Shown: in pieces, positions 26,983 to 36,018 of the stretch | Layout: each line of letters begins with the position of its first letter | Position numbering within the stretch: the stretch's first letter is position 1 | Source of the DNA: JAWPMV01 sp039819665 | GTDB taxonomy: Bacteria; Bacteroidota; Bacteroidia; J057 | Direction: 5' to 3' | Length of the DNA: 64,000 nucleotides | NCBI GenBank assembly: GCA_039819665.1 | Contig: JBCBRM010000029.1 | Span: 45,418-109,417 of the forward strand | The notes under the pieces: generated by a model | Told to the model about the DNA's origin: nothing | What the model saw: the letters and a program-made list of their open reading frames with translations, nothing else | Databases searched by the model: none | Made by a program: the position numbers and the translations under genes

Positions 26983-27558
26983 CTAAGCGAGGTCTCCATT
27001 TCCTACTTTGCGATTATCTTCCTCGTTCATTAGCGTGATTTTTTCTTGTAAAATTCGTTTGGCTCTGGATAATTGAGACTTTGACGTTCCGACTGATATT
27101 TGCAGCATATCTGCGATTTCCTGATGTGGATAACCTTCTACCACGTACAAGTTGAAAACGGTTCGATATCCCACGGGCAATTGCTGGATGATGTCTAGTA
27201 TTTCATTTCTACTCATATTACTCAACACATCCGCATTGAAATGAAGGCTTCTTGCTTCTTCGATATCAACCATAAAGTAGCGGGAGTTTCTCCGATAATG
27301 CTCTATGGATGTATGAACCATAATCCTGCGCACCCAGCCCTCAAAGGATCCCTGCCTTCTGAAGGATTGGATGTTTTTAAACACCTTGATAAATCCTTCC
27401 TGCAAAATATCCTGTGCATCTTCCTGGTTGTCTGTGTAGCGCAAGCATACTCCGAACATCAAACGATAAAATCGCTGATATAAGGCTTTCTGATACTTTG
27501 CCTCCCCTCGACAGCATCCTTCAATAAGCTCTACTTCAGAAAAGGTAGCAGTTTGCAT
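26983..27558 (-). CDS. ECF-type RNA polymerase sigma-70 factor
   Basis: A 191-residue sigma factor with both essential regions. Region 2 includes LYQRFYRLMFGVCLRYTDNQ, EDAQDILQEGFIKVF and FEGWVRRIMVHTSIEHYRR; region 4 includes IIQQLPVGYRTVFNLYVVEG, HQEIADMLQISVGTSKSQL and SRAKRIL. It directs transcription of a specialised regulon. It is the first gene of an operon with an anti-sigma factor and an outer-membrane protein. The upstream spacer contains a minus-strand TATCTTTT that could be its -7 box. Signal unknown. Confidence 0.92.
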   Translation of the reverse strand: MQTATFSEVELIEGCCRGEAKYQKALYQRFYRLMFGVCLRYTDNQEDAQDILQEGFIKVFKNIQSFRRQGSFEGWVRRIMVHTSIEHYRRNSRYFMVDIEEARSLHFNADVLSNMSRNEILDIIQQLPVGYRTVFNLYVVEGYPHQEIADMLQISVGTSKSQLSRAKRILQEKITLMNEEDNRKVGNGDLA

Positions 27559-27771
27559 GCAAATTGATTCTTGTGTTAGGTTTCTAATTATTTATAGTAT
27601 CTCTTTTAAGAGCGTTTCATAAAAGATACATGGGTTAGAAGAAAATGTTTGACAAAAGGTTGCATAGACATTTAAAAAAATTTGATTATTCTTTTATCAG
27701 GTCTTTCTAAACATAAACTTAACATTTGCCTAAGCAATTCTTTACACGCCCTCTCTACTTTTACAGCCTCA

Positions 27772-28002
27772 ATGAACAAGCACTTTATGAAAGGAAATTT
27801 CCTGCTGAGTTGCCTATTACTGATACTTATCAGTTTCCTGCTTCAACCTCGTAATTTGTCCATGGAAAAATTTGAAGAGAAAGAGGATACTGATAGTCAA
27901 GAGCTGTTTCTACCCGAACAGCCTTCCCCCTCAATTTTAAATGAAGTATATCTCAGAGATGGAATCTATTTCCATGTAGATTCTCTTGAAATGGAAAGCT
28001 AA
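27772..28002 (+). CDS. Small secreted or membrane-anchored hypothetical protein
   Basis: The best start is the ATG at 27772, giving 76 residues; a longer frame from 27682 runs through the promoter-like region. An N-terminal hydrophobic helix (NFLLSCLLLILISFLL) is followed by an acidic segment (EKFEEKEDTDSQELFLPEQ) and a short C-terminal strand-like end. It could be a signal peptide or a membrane anchor. TACTTTTA about 13 bases upstream is a candidate -7 element. No homologous family is apparent to me; it is divergent from the sigma-factor gene. Confidence 0.5.
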   Translation: MNKHFMKGNFLLSCLLLILISFLLQPRNLSMEKFEEKEDTDSQELFLPEQPSPSILNEVYLRDGIYFHVDSLEMES

Positions 28003-28006
28003 ACAC

Positions 28007-28035
28007 TTATTTCATATTAAGTTAATGTGAAATAA
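28007..28035. terminator. AT-rich hairpin after the small gene
   Basis: TTATTTCATATTAA and TTAATGTGAAATAA form an almost perfect inverted repeat separated by one base, five bases after the stop codon. It is weak in GC, so termination is uncertain. The remaining spacer to 28270 shows no other feature. Confidence 0.35.
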
Positions 28036-28270
28036 TTGTAAGGAATGTGCTAATAGGGGCCTAAAACGGGGCTTTGTGAAGTATTTCCCTTTTGAGATTG
28101 CTTAAAGTAAAAAGCTGCATAATGCAGGTATTTCATTTCCCTGAAGTGGATTGTATCTTGAGGTTCTTTCTGAATAGATGAGTTTTTCTGCTACTAATTT
28201 TACATCTAAATATAAAACGGTACTTATTAGGTAGGTACTCTCTAAAGCCCATACCCCAAAATCACTCACT

Positions 28271-29320
28271 ATGGATTTCTCTCTTTTTGTCATGTATGCT
28301 GGATTCATCATGGCGGCTTATTCTGTTGTCGGAAATGATGTGATCCAAACCCTGGGAACTTTCCTTAGTTCCAATGAAAGACGCCCCTGGTATATCCTCT
28401 GGCTGTATGCCGGTAGTATTTTAACTTTCGCACTGGTTTATGGATGGATGATAAATGATGGAGATGTTTCCTACGGCAGATTGTTGGGATCTGGAGGTTT
28501 TGAGAACCCTGCATATCCTATGCCTGAGCCACTTTCCTGGTGGTACTTACTCCCTCCAGTTGTGCTTTTGACTATTACCCGTTTTGGTATTCCGGTAAGT
28601 ACAACTTTCCTAATCCTTTCATTCTTTGGAACGGCTGGCGTAGATTTCAGTGAAGCGAATGGAATTTTTGATATGCTTTATACTTTCTTTCAAGCCCCTG
28701 CCTTTAGTAAGATGCTTGTTAAATCTCTTCTGGGTTATGCAGTAGCCTTCGGAGCTGCAGCTGTGATATATATCATCATTTCTCGCAGCCTGGAAAAGCG
28801 CTTCGCAAGTTCCGAATTGAATCTCAGTAGTAGGGAGGCTCGGATCTGGACAGCTGCTCAGTGGGTTTCTACTGGTTTTCTTTGGTCTCAGTGGTTGATT
28901 CAAGACTTTGCAAATATCTATGCCTATCTTCCCCGTCAGGTGAGTGCTACAGAGATGATCATTTCTCTTGGAATCATCCTGGGGCTGCTTGGATATATCT
29001 TTTATCAAAGAGGAGGAGCTATTCAGGGAATCGTTTTATCTAAGAGTAATACTACAGATATTCGTTCGGCGACTATCATTGACTTTATTTATGGGATTGT
29101 TCTCTTCTTCTTTAAAGAACTAAATGATGTTCCCATGAGTACTACCTGGGTATTCATTGGATTGCTTGCAGGTCGTGAATTGGCGATCAGATATCGTCTG
29201 GACGATAAACTGTCCAAAAAGACTACCCTGAATTTGGCAGGAGATGCAGGAAAGGCAAGCCTTGGTTTAGTAGTAAGTATCTTCCTGGTTATTCTGATTC
29301 AGGTAATAAGAACGAGCTAA
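28271..29320 (+). CDS. PiT-like inorganic phosphate/anion transporter
   Basis: A 349-residue membrane protein with about nine helices. It has the duplicated PiT hallmark: GNDVIQTLGTFLSSN near residues 22-36 and ELNDVPMSTTWVFIGLLAGRE near 281-301, plus FGIPVSTTFLILSF in the first half. PiT permeases couple phosphate uptake to H+ or Na+. The sequence is divergent from classical PitA, so the substrate is inferred from the family only. It ends ten bases before a strong bidirectional terminator. Confidence 0.75.
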   Translation: MDFSLFVMYAGFIMAAYSVVGNDVIQTLGTFLSSNERRPWYILWLYAGSILTFALVYGWMINDGDVSYGRLLGSGGFENPAYPMPEPLSWWYLLPPVVLLTITRFGIPVSTTFLILSFFGTAGVDFSEANGIFDMLYTFFQAPAFSKMLVKSLLGYAVAFGAAAVIYIIISRSLEKRFASSELNLSSREARIWTAAQWVSTGFLWSQWLIQDFANIYAYLPRQVSATEMIISLGIILGLLGYIFYQRGGAIQGIVLSKSNTTDIRSATIIDFIYGIVLFFFKELNDVPMSTTWVFIGLLAGRELAIRYRLDDKLSKKTTLNLAGDAGKASLGLVVSIFLVILIQVIRTS

Positions 29321-29329
29321 TCGAAATAG

Positions 29330-29371
29330 ATATAAAAAAGGGAGAGCTGATTGGCTCTCCCTTTTTTATAT
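29330..29371. terminator. Bidirectional rho-independent terminator
   Basis: An 18-bp perfect inverted repeat (ATATAAAAAAGGGAGAGC and its complement) with a 6-base loop. It has GC-rich core GGGAGAGC and T-runs on both strands, between two convergent genes. Confidence 0.9.
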
Positions 29372-29383
29372 CACTTAATTTTT

Positions 29384-31024
29384 TTATGCTTTCTCTTTAA
29401 AGCTTTCGCTATGCTCCAATTGCCTTTCCACCCGGCGAATCAGGATACCAAATTGCTCTTCTCGATCTGAATCCTTCATTCTGGGACCTTCTATTCCCAA
29501 TTCCATCCATTGAGGATATTTAGCATCAAAGGTATCCCACTGAGCCTCACCTTCCAGATTAGGATTGCCCGTCTTTGCAAATTGCGTCCAATACTTAATC
29601 ATCGATCGGGATAATTTTTTATCCTTTTCATCCATGGGTAAAAGAGGTGAATCCGTACCGTGTACGAATGAGATTTCTGCAGCATGAAAAGAGCCTGCTG
29701 TCTGTTTTGGAGAAGGTGGAACCCGTTTGAACATATAGAAGTAGGAAGCAGGACCAGATTGTGCTGCTTTCTCCGCATAATAGCGAGCTTTGGAACCGAA
29801 CATCACATGGCCCAGCAATTCCTGCTCGGACTCAAACTTTCTATTCTCTATGCCTGGATATAATTCCAGCAAACGAGAAACATCCTCCTGAAATTCTGTT
29901 TCCAAACAGGCCATCATTTTATCCCCACTCAAATCTTCATACCGGTACTCAGGTACTGGTCCTGGTAGTAAGAAATGGATCAAGGTCCCTTCGTCCCTAT
30001 TACTTCCTATAATAAGAGGAACTTTTGCCTGAGCTCCGCGCTTGAATGCAGCTAAAGGACTCTCGGGTAAAACGTATCCATCTATAGTTGGATAAAAGCT
30101 CCCCCACTCAGTCATAGATGAACAGATTCTTTGGAGATCTTTGGCAGGCATGGCTCGAAGTTTTGCAAGCTGATTTGCTCCCGTAATTCCGACCGTTTTT
30201 GCAAAATGCTGCCCTTGATCCTCAGAACTCATGTAGTTGGAAAATTTGTGTTTGAGGTGGGTCATCTGTCCTCCGTTGGAAGGACTTTGCATAATGGCTC
30301 GATGAAACAGTCCCTGCGCCAAAGGCGAGCTCATCATATGGGCGACAGATTCTCCCCCGGCGGATTCGCCAAAGATGGTGACATTATCCGGATCTCCTCC
30401 AAAATTAGCAATATGGTCTTTTACCCATTGAAGAGCTGCGATCTGATCCAGGGTTCCATAATTTCCAGATACCCCCTGCTCGGATTCTTCACTCAAAGCG
30501 GGGTGCGCGAAGTAGCCCATAAGTCCCAGACGATAATTGATGGAAACGTAAACAGTTCCTTCTTTCGCCAGAGCCTCTCCTACATAAAAGGGCTCGGCAC
30601 TTCCACCGTCCTGATGATCTCCTCCATGTATCCAAACCATAACAGGAAGCTTCCTTTCACTTGAGGGCTCAGGCGTTTTTATATTGAGGTAAAGACAGTC
30701 CTCATTTTGTTTGGGAGCGGGTACAATTCTCAGGAGCGTTTTCAATAGCCAGGTTTTGACTGAATTCCAGCCTTGACCCTCCATGAGTGCAAACATAAAC
30801 TCGAACATTTCGACCCTTCTTTGCCAGGCAAAATTGCCAAACTTGTGAGCGGGCCGAATTCCTTCCCAGGAGTCTAACGCCTGGGGAGCCTTCCATCTGA
30901 GATTGCCAATCGGTGCTTTTGCGAAGGGTACACCATTGAAACTGGCGATACTTCCCTTTTTATTCCATTTTCCTTCCAGTTTCCCCAGAGAGGTAGAAAC
31001 AACAGGATTCTGTTTTGAAGCCAT
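29384..31024 (-). CDS. Type B carboxylesterase
   Basis: A 546-residue alpha/beta-hydrolase of the cholinesterase/para-nitrobenzyl esterase family. The nucleophile elbow GESAGGESVAHMM, the acid in SNRDEGTLI and the histidine in FHAAEISFVHG form the triad; the oxyanion-hole sequence is VMVWIHGGDHQDGGS and EDCLYLNIKTPEP is the family signature. No signal peptide is visible (MASKQNPVVSTSLGKLEGKW), so it is likely cytoplasmic, unlike secreted homologues. It would hydrolyse short-chain or aromatic esters. The gene is monocistronic, between two terminators. Confidence 0.92.
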   Translation of the reverse strand: MASKQNPVVSTSLGKLEGKWNKKGSIASFNGVPFAKAPIGNLRWKAPQALDSWEGIRPAHKFGNFAWQRRVEMFEFMFALMEGQGWNSVKTWLLKTLLRIVPAPKQNEDCLYLNIKTPEPSSERKLPVMVWIHGGDHQDGGSAEPFYVGEALAKEGTVYVSINYRLGLMGYFAHPALSEESEQGVSGNYGTLDQIAALQWVKDHIANFGGDPDNVTIFGESAGGESVAHMMSSPLAQGLFHRAIMQSPSNGGQMTHLKHKFSNYMSSEDQGQHFAKTVGITGANQLAKLRAMPAKDLQRICSSMTEWGSFYPTIDGYVLPESPLAAFKRGAQAKVPLIIGSNRDEGTLIHFLLPGPVPEYRYEDLSGDKMMACLETEFQEDVSRLLELYPGIENRKFESEQELLGHVMFGSKARYYAEKAAQSGPASYFYMFKRVPPSPKQTAGSFHAAEISFVHGTDSPLLPMDEKDKKLSRSMIKYWTQFAKTGNPNLEGEAQWDTFDAKYPQWMELGIEGPRMKDSDREEQFGILIRRVERQLEHSESFKEKA

Positions 31025-31065
31025 GTGCAGAGTAGTTTTAGGTAAATCCTTTTTTCAAGATACAA

Positions 31066-31094
31066 AAAAATCCCCGGCTAAAACGGGGATTTTT
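31066..31094 (-). terminator. Terminator of the lipoprotein methyltransferase gene
   Basis: AAAAATCCCCG at 31066-31076 pairs with CGGGGATTTTT at 31084-31094 around a 7-base loop, giving an A-tract/T-tract hairpin 22 bases after the stop codon at 31117. It would also work on the plus strand. Confidence 0.8.
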
Positions 31095-31116
31095 GATTTG
31101 CATATTGCGATTTCTC

Positions 31117-31842
31117 TTATTTTGCCTGGAGGATATATTGATACTCAAGCAATTCCGTATTCTCCTCTATTTCGCTAAAACCAGCCTCCTTCAATTCCTT
31201 CATAACCACTTCTTTGGCAATCTTATGATTAACAGGTGGTCCAACAGGCGTATCACGCTTGTAAAAATCAATGATAACCAGCTCTCCATCTTCAGCTATT
31301 CCTTCCAAAACCTGCTTGAAATAAGCTACCCGATTCTCGATATGGTGATAAGTATTTACAATGAATACCATGTCCACTTCGCCTTTTTCCAAAGAAGGAC
31401 TGTCATAGGGAAGTTTTCGCAATTCTATGCCCAGATTTTCCAGTCCATTTTCTTCGATGCGCTTTTTGATGTAAGCTTGAAATTTGTCATCCACATCTGC
31501 AGCAATAACTTTGGCTCCAGCTTTTGCAAGAGGAACTGAGAAGTAGCCAGAACCCGCACCGATATCCATGATCTTTTTCCCTTCCAAATCTCCAAGCAAT
31601 TTGAGGACTTCGTCTGGCTTTTGATAAGCATTTCTTTCCTCCGATTCAAATCTTTCTATCAGCTTCTCGGTGGATGATTGGTGCATATATTCATTGGCTC
31701 CTCCGTGGTGCGCCTGATCATGATGCGATGGGCTATGTTGTTCCTTAGGTTGGTGTTGGTGGTCCTGCTTTTCCTGTGTTGGATTACAGGCAATGTTTAT
31801 GGCAATAAGCAAATTCAGCAAAAGAAATCTGTATTTTATCAT
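31117..31842 (-). CDS. Class I SAM-dependent methyltransferase with lipoprotein signal
   Basis: A 241-residue protein. The first 20 residues form a lipoprotein signal (LLNLLIAINIAC, cysteine 19), followed by a histidine-rich linker of about 30 residues (HQHQPKEQHSPSHHDQAHH). The remaining part is a class I methyltransferase: motif I KIMDIGAGSGYFSVPLA, an acidic loop VIAADVDDK, and VDMVFIVNTYHHI with motif VI-like region ELVIIDFYKR. The export signal is odd, because SAM is not expected outside the cytoplasm. The gene is monocistronic, with terminators at both ends. Substrate unknown. Confidence 0.85.
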   Translation of the reverse strand: MIKYRFLLLNLLIAINIACNPTQEKQDHQHQPKEQHSPSHHDQAHHGGANEYMHQSSTEKLIERFESEERNAYQKPDEVLKLLGDLEGKKIMDIGAGSGYFSVPLAKAGAKVIAADVDDKFQAYIKKRIEENGLENLGIELRKLPYDSPSLEKGEVDMVFIVNTYHHIENRVAYFKQVLEGIAEDGELVIIDFYKRDTPVGPPVNHKIAKEVVMKELKEAGFSEIEENTELLEYQYILQAK

Positions 31843-31874
31843 AAAAAAAGTGTTTTGAGCTCGAGCTGAATTTA

Positions 31875-31919
31875 CAGAAAATAAAATCAGCTTTAGTAAC
31901 CGAGGTTACCTAAGGCTGA
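31875..31919 (-). terminator. Terminator overlapping the end of the esterase-TPR gene
   Basis: The minus strand forms TCAGC-CTTAGGTAACC / GGTTACTAAAGCTGA, a 15-bp stem with one bulge and a TC loop (31887-31919), followed by TTTTATTTTCTG. The stop codon of the gene lies inside the stem. Confidence 0.75.
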
Positions 31920-33347
31920 TTTGGCCAATTCAAATTCAGGATTGAGTTGAAGCGCTTTTTCAAATTCTTCGCGAGCTTGACTCTTTTGTCCCAAAGCTTC
32001 TAATAACTGCCCTTTCCTTAAATGAATATATTCTCTTTCAATACCTATCGAAGAATCGTATTTCTCTTCAAAAATATGTAAGTGCTTTAGACCCAACTCC
32101 ATTTTAATCTGATGCTTGGCCGCTACTTTCGCCAGCTGGTAATGAAGCTGTATATCTATCTCTTTCGCTATTCCCATTTCTGCTACTTCTATCGCGAGTG
32201 CAGCTTCTTTTAATTTTCGGTCGAGGATATCTATTAGTCGAAAGTGGCTGAAGTATCCGGCATCTACATTAATTTGCAAATTGCGAAGATAGCTTTCTTT
32301 GGCTTTCTGGAGGCTTTCCATAGATTCGTATACCTGGCCTTCGATGAAATACATGGATTTGTCATCTGGGTTTTCCCGATTGTATTTTTGGGTGATCTCA
32401 GCAACCGAAGTTTCATCTCTTTGAACCGAAGCCATCTCATAGGCAAAGAAATAGTCATTGATATTCCACTTCATTTGCAGACCAAATATTTTCCCTACTC
32501 TCTCCAATTCTCTATCAACAAAAGGAATGGCTTTCTCATCAGCTGCTCTTGCAATAGCCGTAGCCTTAGATTCATCCATGTGCTGAAAATCTTTGTATAA
32601 GCCTTCGAGGGCAAATGGGATGGCCTGTGCTGCCATCGTCAAATGATCTGCTCTGGGTAGGATCAAATGCTCAAAAGAAATTTTAGGGGCCAGCTTACCA
32701 AACAGCCGTTCATGATCTATACCGGATTGAAGACGAAAAGGAGCATCTTTTTCCGCAGATGTTAAAAAGTAATACAGAGATTTATCCTGCCTGTGTTTGG
32801 GAAGCCATTTAGCTATCTCGCTGCTATCTGTCGGAAGGAGGTATTGACTGATCGGTGCATAGGCAGTAAAGGTCGGATCTTCCTGAAAGAGAAAATAATT
32901 GAGAAAAGTAGAAGAATTAGAGTGGCCGAAAATACTGCTAAAGCCAGAGGTCGAATAATGGGATTCCACATAGGGAATAAGTTCTTTTTCCACATAGGAT
33001 TTAAACTTCTGCCCTTGCTCATCCAAACCTTCTTTATCCCAGCCAATCCCCATGTCTTCATTCCTGTCTTTGAAATGAATGCCGATGACGATACTGGGAG
33101 GAATTTTCTCCACCCCTTCTCCACTATAATACGCTACCATACCGGTTAAAAGCCCGAACATCCATTCCGCATCAAAGGTATAGATGGTGCTGTATTTTTC
33201 CTCGGGGGAATAATCAGCCGGCTTCCAAATTGTTAGCAATCTTTCCTCTCCCAAATGAGTAGAGAAATATGGGATGGAGTCAATTTGCTGGGAGAAGATA
33301 GGAAGAGAAATAAATAAAAATGCGAGTGATATAATTCCTGATTTCAT
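31893..33347 (-). CDS. Secreted alpha/beta-hydrolase esterase with C-terminal TPR repeats
   Basis: A 484-residue exported protein. Signal peptide in residues 1-19 (LAFLFISLPIFSQQ). The central 240 residues are an esterase-D/enterochelin-esterase-like hydrolase (Fes type): YSTIYTFDAEWMFGLLTG, then the nucleophile GHSNSSTFLNYFL, with H in LPRADHLTM. The C-terminal 200 residues contain TPR-like helices (KAKESYLRNLQINVDAGYF, KSQAREEFEKALQLNPEFE). The combination is common in Bacteroidota, usually annotated as esterase; the substrate may be siderophore- or sugar-linked esters. It sits upstream of the methyltransferase, separated by a terminator. Confidence 0.82.
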   Translation of the reverse strand: MKSGIISLAFLFISLPIFSQQIDSIPYFSTHLGEERLLTIWKPADYSPEEKYSTIYTFDAEWMFGLLTGMVAYYSGEGVEKIPPSIVIGIHFKDRNEDMGIGWDKEGLDEQGQKFKSYVEKELIPYVESHYSTSGFSSIFGHSNSSTFLNYFLFQEDPTFTAYAPISQYLLPTDSSEIAKWLPKHRQDKSLYYFLTSAEKDAPFRLQSGIDHERLFGKLAPKISFEHLILPRADHLTMAAQAIPFALEGLYKDFQHMDESKATAIARAADEKAIPFVDRELERVGKIFGLQMKWNINDYFFAYEMASVQRDETSVAEITQKYNRENPDDKSMYFIEGQVYESMESLQKAKESYLRNLQINVDAGYFSHFRLIDILDRKLKEAALAIEVAEMGIAKEIDIQLHYQLAKVAAKHQIKMELGLKHLHIFEEKYDSSIGIEREYIHLRKGQLLEALGQKSQAREEFEKALQLNPEFELAKSALGNLGY

Positions 33348-33417
33348 GTCTTTATTTTTCCCACAAATACAGCATCCTATCGGAATTCAGGTGCAATTCT
33401 ATCGGTGGAAAAAGGTA

Positions 33418-34521
33418 CTAGACCCCGGTGGATTTTTTCAAAATCTCCTTTAATTCTGCCCTATTCGCGATTCGCAATTTGGCGTAAATGTTGTTTACAT
33501 GCGTTTTAATGGTGCTATGGGAGACCGAAAGCTCATCGGCGATTTCTTTATTGCTTTTGCCTTCCGAAATCAGCTTCACTATCTTCTCCTCCTGATTGCT
33601 TAATTTGGAAAGATCTATTACAGGAGAAATGACAGTCTCCAATTCCTGCTGAAGTTTGCGAAGTCTCCAGGCCATAAATAATAAAAGCAGAATCAAAGCA
33701 CCTATCAACCCCCATACCCAAATTGGAAGGGAGTCGGATTTGTCGTTTTTCCCCAACAACTTTTCCGCGAAATCCAGTTCCTCTTTATAGACTTTCAACA
33801 TATCACTCTGCGGATAGGATTGCTGAAGTCGATCCATGAGGCTTTGGTAAAAGTCTTTGTCCTGTTTAAAGTCTTCGAGGAAATATCGATACTCTTCCCG
33901 ATCTCTTTGGATAAGGTGCTCAATACTCATCATGGCCGCCATGGCATCGCGGGAGGTATTCGCAAAGGCTTTCAACTTTTGAGTCAGGTTCTTACGAAAG
34001 CGTTTTTCATTAGCATCGCTGGAAACAGAAGAAAATGACTCATAGGCATTTAGTCTTAACGCTTCCAGTTCCAGCCATTTACCAGCCTGTTCATTTGTAG
34101 TTGATTCAATTTTACCAAACCTTCTTTCTGTCCCAGAGTCTAGGAAGCTAATGCTGTCCTGATTGTTAGCGATGAAGAGGATAAAATTGGGGCCTTCTTC
34201 GTAGAGACTGTAGATATAAGAATCGATCTCATCAGGGCTTCTACTTACATGCAGGCGAAAGATCGCATTTTGCGAAGAGAGTGTATTGCCAGCAAAGCGA
34301 AACTTTCCCTTCTCATCTATCTCCGCCTTGTCAATCACCGCATCCCGATCTATTACGTAGAGATCGCTATAGCTGTAAACCTGAGACAAATATATCACAC
34401 GGTCCCAGGTAGAATCCAGATTTACCCTTCCCTCAAATAGGTATTGAGCAGACATACTTCTCCATCCTAAAATAAGGAGGAGGCCCAGCAGGAATCCGAT
34501 CTTTTTCCTCAGCAATAACAT
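33418..34521 (-). CDS. Membrane-bound LuxR-type transcriptional regulator
   Basis: A 367-residue protein from the ATG at 34521 (a longer frame adds 26 residues before the signal sequence). An N-terminal signal or anchor (KKIGFLLGLLLILGW) is followed by a periplasmic region of about 230 residues that begins like DUF4369 (LFEGRVNLDSTWDRVIYL). A membrane helix follows near the C-terminus (IWVWGLIGALILLLLFMAW), then a cytoplasmic LuxR helix-turn-helix (LSNQEEKIVKLISEGKSNKEIADELS, TIKTHVNNIYAKL). Such one-component regulators could sense periplasmic conditions directly. It is divergent from the LytTR gene at 34653, so the two share a promoter region. Confidence 0.82.
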   Translation of the reverse strand: MLLLRKKIGFLLGLLLILGWRSMSAQYLFEGRVNLDSTWDRVIYLSQVYSYSDLYVIDRDAVIDKAEIDEKGKFRFAGNTLSSQNAIFRLHVSRSPDEIDSYIYSLYEEGPNFILFIANNQDSISFLDSGTERRFGKIESTTNEQAGKWLELEALRLNAYESFSSVSSDANEKRFRKNLTQKLKAFANTSRDAMAAMMSIEHLIQRDREEYRYFLEDFKQDKDFYQSLMDRLQQSYPQSDMLKVYKEELDFAEKLLGKNDKSDSLPIWVWGLIGALILLLLFMAWRLRKLQQELETVISPVIDLSKLSNQEEKIVKLISEGKSNKEIADELSVSHSTIKTHVNNIYAKLRIANRAELKEILKKSTGV

Positions 34522-34652
34522 GAAATAAAAGTAGCAAAATTTCAGTCGAATGCTGGATAAGAATTCTACCACCTCCCTGATTTTTTCCATCAAGCTCAAA
34601 TCTTTATTCAGGCATTAATCCTAACTTCTCAAAATCCTAAACCTTTCTGGCC

Positions 34653-35435
34653 ATGCAAAAAGTTGGAGTTGCTCTTTCGACAATCAAGCAACATAAATTT
34701 CTCAGATATGCCTACCTCTTTTTGGGAGTTGCATTCATTCTTATGATGATACAAAATGCTATCCGCTATGGGTCCTATGATCATTATAGCCCCTTACGAT
34801 CCTTCTTTTATCTGTTCAACTCTATGCTGCTCTTTTTTCCGCTTCTGCCTCTGAGCTTGTATTTGGCCAAAAGATATCTAACAAAAAAGAAGAGCCTGTA
34901 TATTATCAGCGGGCTAATCTTCATTCCTCTGTTGATCACGGGATTTTATGTTTGCTCAAGTGCATGCCTATATACCTTTGGATATTATGAGGAGATATTT
35001 AGCTCTCAATATGCACGCAACTACTTTAGCAGAGAAGCTCTCTTACATATTATAGTCCTGGTTGGAATCTGGATCTATGCCCAAAGTCAAAAAGCCAGTG
35101 TAGCTAAACGCACTTTGATTCAAGGGAGCTTAGGGAGGAAGAAGATGCAGGTACCTCAGGCTTCTATTCACTGGATAGAAGCAGATGATCACTATTTGAG
35201 ATTATTTCGAAAGGGAGATATGCTTATCAAACGAAGCAGTATGAAGGAGATGGAACAACAATTGGCTCCAGATTTCCTTCGCATTCATAGAAAGTATCTG
35301 GTCAATCGATCCGAAATCGAAGGCCATATGAAGGAAAAGCAAGGGCATTATCTAATTCTTCGTTCAGGGCATCAACTAAAAATCGGAGGTTCATATCTAC
35401 ACATTCTCGTAACGCTGGGCTTTCACGACAAATAG
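34653..35435 (+). CDS. Membrane-anchored LytTR-domain transcriptional regulator
   Basis: A 260-residue protein. The first 155 residues hold four membrane helices (YLFLGVAFILMMIQ, SFFYLFNSMLLFFPLLPLSLY, LYIISGLIFIPLLITGFYVC, LLHIIVLVGIWIYAQ). The C-terminal 105 residues form a LytTR DNA-binding domain: IHWIEADDHYLRLFRKGDML, then FLRIHRKYLVNRSEI. LytTR domains bind direct repeats upstream of target genes. There is no receiver domain, so it is a one-component membrane regulator like its divergent LuxR-type neighbour. The next gene, an ankyrin protein, starts 78 bp downstream. Signal and targets unknown. Confidence 0.85.
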   Translation: MQKVGVALSTIKQHKFLRYAYLFLGVAFILMMIQNAIRYGSYDHYSPLRSFFYLFNSMLLFFPLLPLSLYLAKRYLTKKKSLYIISGLIFIPLLITGFYVCSSACLYTFGYYEEIFSSQYARNYFSREALLHIIVLVGIWIYAQSQKASVAKRTLIQGSLGRKKMQVPQASIHWIEADDHYLRLFRKGDMLIKRSSMKEMEQQLAPDFLRIHRKYLVNRSEIEGHMKEKQGHYLILRSGHQLKIGGSYLHILVTLGFHDK

Positions 35436-35513
35436 ATTCTCATTCACGAAATCACAGCTATATTTCATCTGATCTTAAAAAGCTTTTGCCATTTTGGGTG
35501 AAAGTAATTTCAG

Positions 35514-36014
35514 ATGGAAAGAAAAACATTTCTCAAAAAAGGCCTACTTGGAGCAGGTATGTTAGTCGGTGGGCATACCGTTTTTACTCAGGACAAAGCT
35601 TCAGATAATTTCTCTTTAGAAGAGATCAGGGAGTTTGTATTTGCCGCTCATAAAGATTTCGAAAAAGTAAAAAAGATAATCACGGAAAAACCGCTAATTC
35701 TAAATTGTGCTAATCAATCCAGAAAAGGAGACTTTGAAACCGCTATGGGTGGAGCTTCTCATATGGGTAGAAAAGACATCGCAGATCTATTGGTCGAAAG
35801 AGGGGCACGTCTGGATATTTTTAATCATACCTTTTTAGGGCATATTGATCTAGTCAAAACCATGATCAAGGATTACCCACAATACCTGACTTCTTATGGA
35901 CCACATGGTTTTACCCTCCTTCACCATGCTAAAGCAGGAAAACATGAATATTTTGCTAAATGGCTGATAGATCAGGGACTTACAGAAAGCCACTTCAAGG
36001 ATGTCTTCAAATAA
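35514..36014 (+). CDS. Exported ankyrin-repeat protein
   Basis: A 166-residue protein. The N-terminus ERKTFLKKGLLGAGMLVGGH resembles the Bacteroidota 'KK-FLKKGLLGAG' Tat- or Sec-type signal, without a strict twin arginine. The mature part contains about three ankyrin repeats: MGGASHMGRKDIADLLVERGA, then DLVKTMIKDYPQYLTSYG and FTLLHHAKAGKHEYFAKWLIDQG. Ankyrin repeats mediate protein contacts; a periplasmic partner is unknown. It is convergent with the MFS gene at 36019, four bases apart. Confidence 0.8.
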   Translation: MERKTFLKKGLLGAGMLVGGHTVFTQDKASDNFSLEEIREFVFAAHKDFEKVKKIITEKPLILNCANQSRKGDFETAMGGASHMGRKDIADLLVERGARLDIFNHTFLGHIDLVKTMIKDYPQYLTSYGPHGFTLLHHAKAGKHEYFAKWLIDQGLTESHFKDVFK

Positions 36015-36018
36015 TTGC

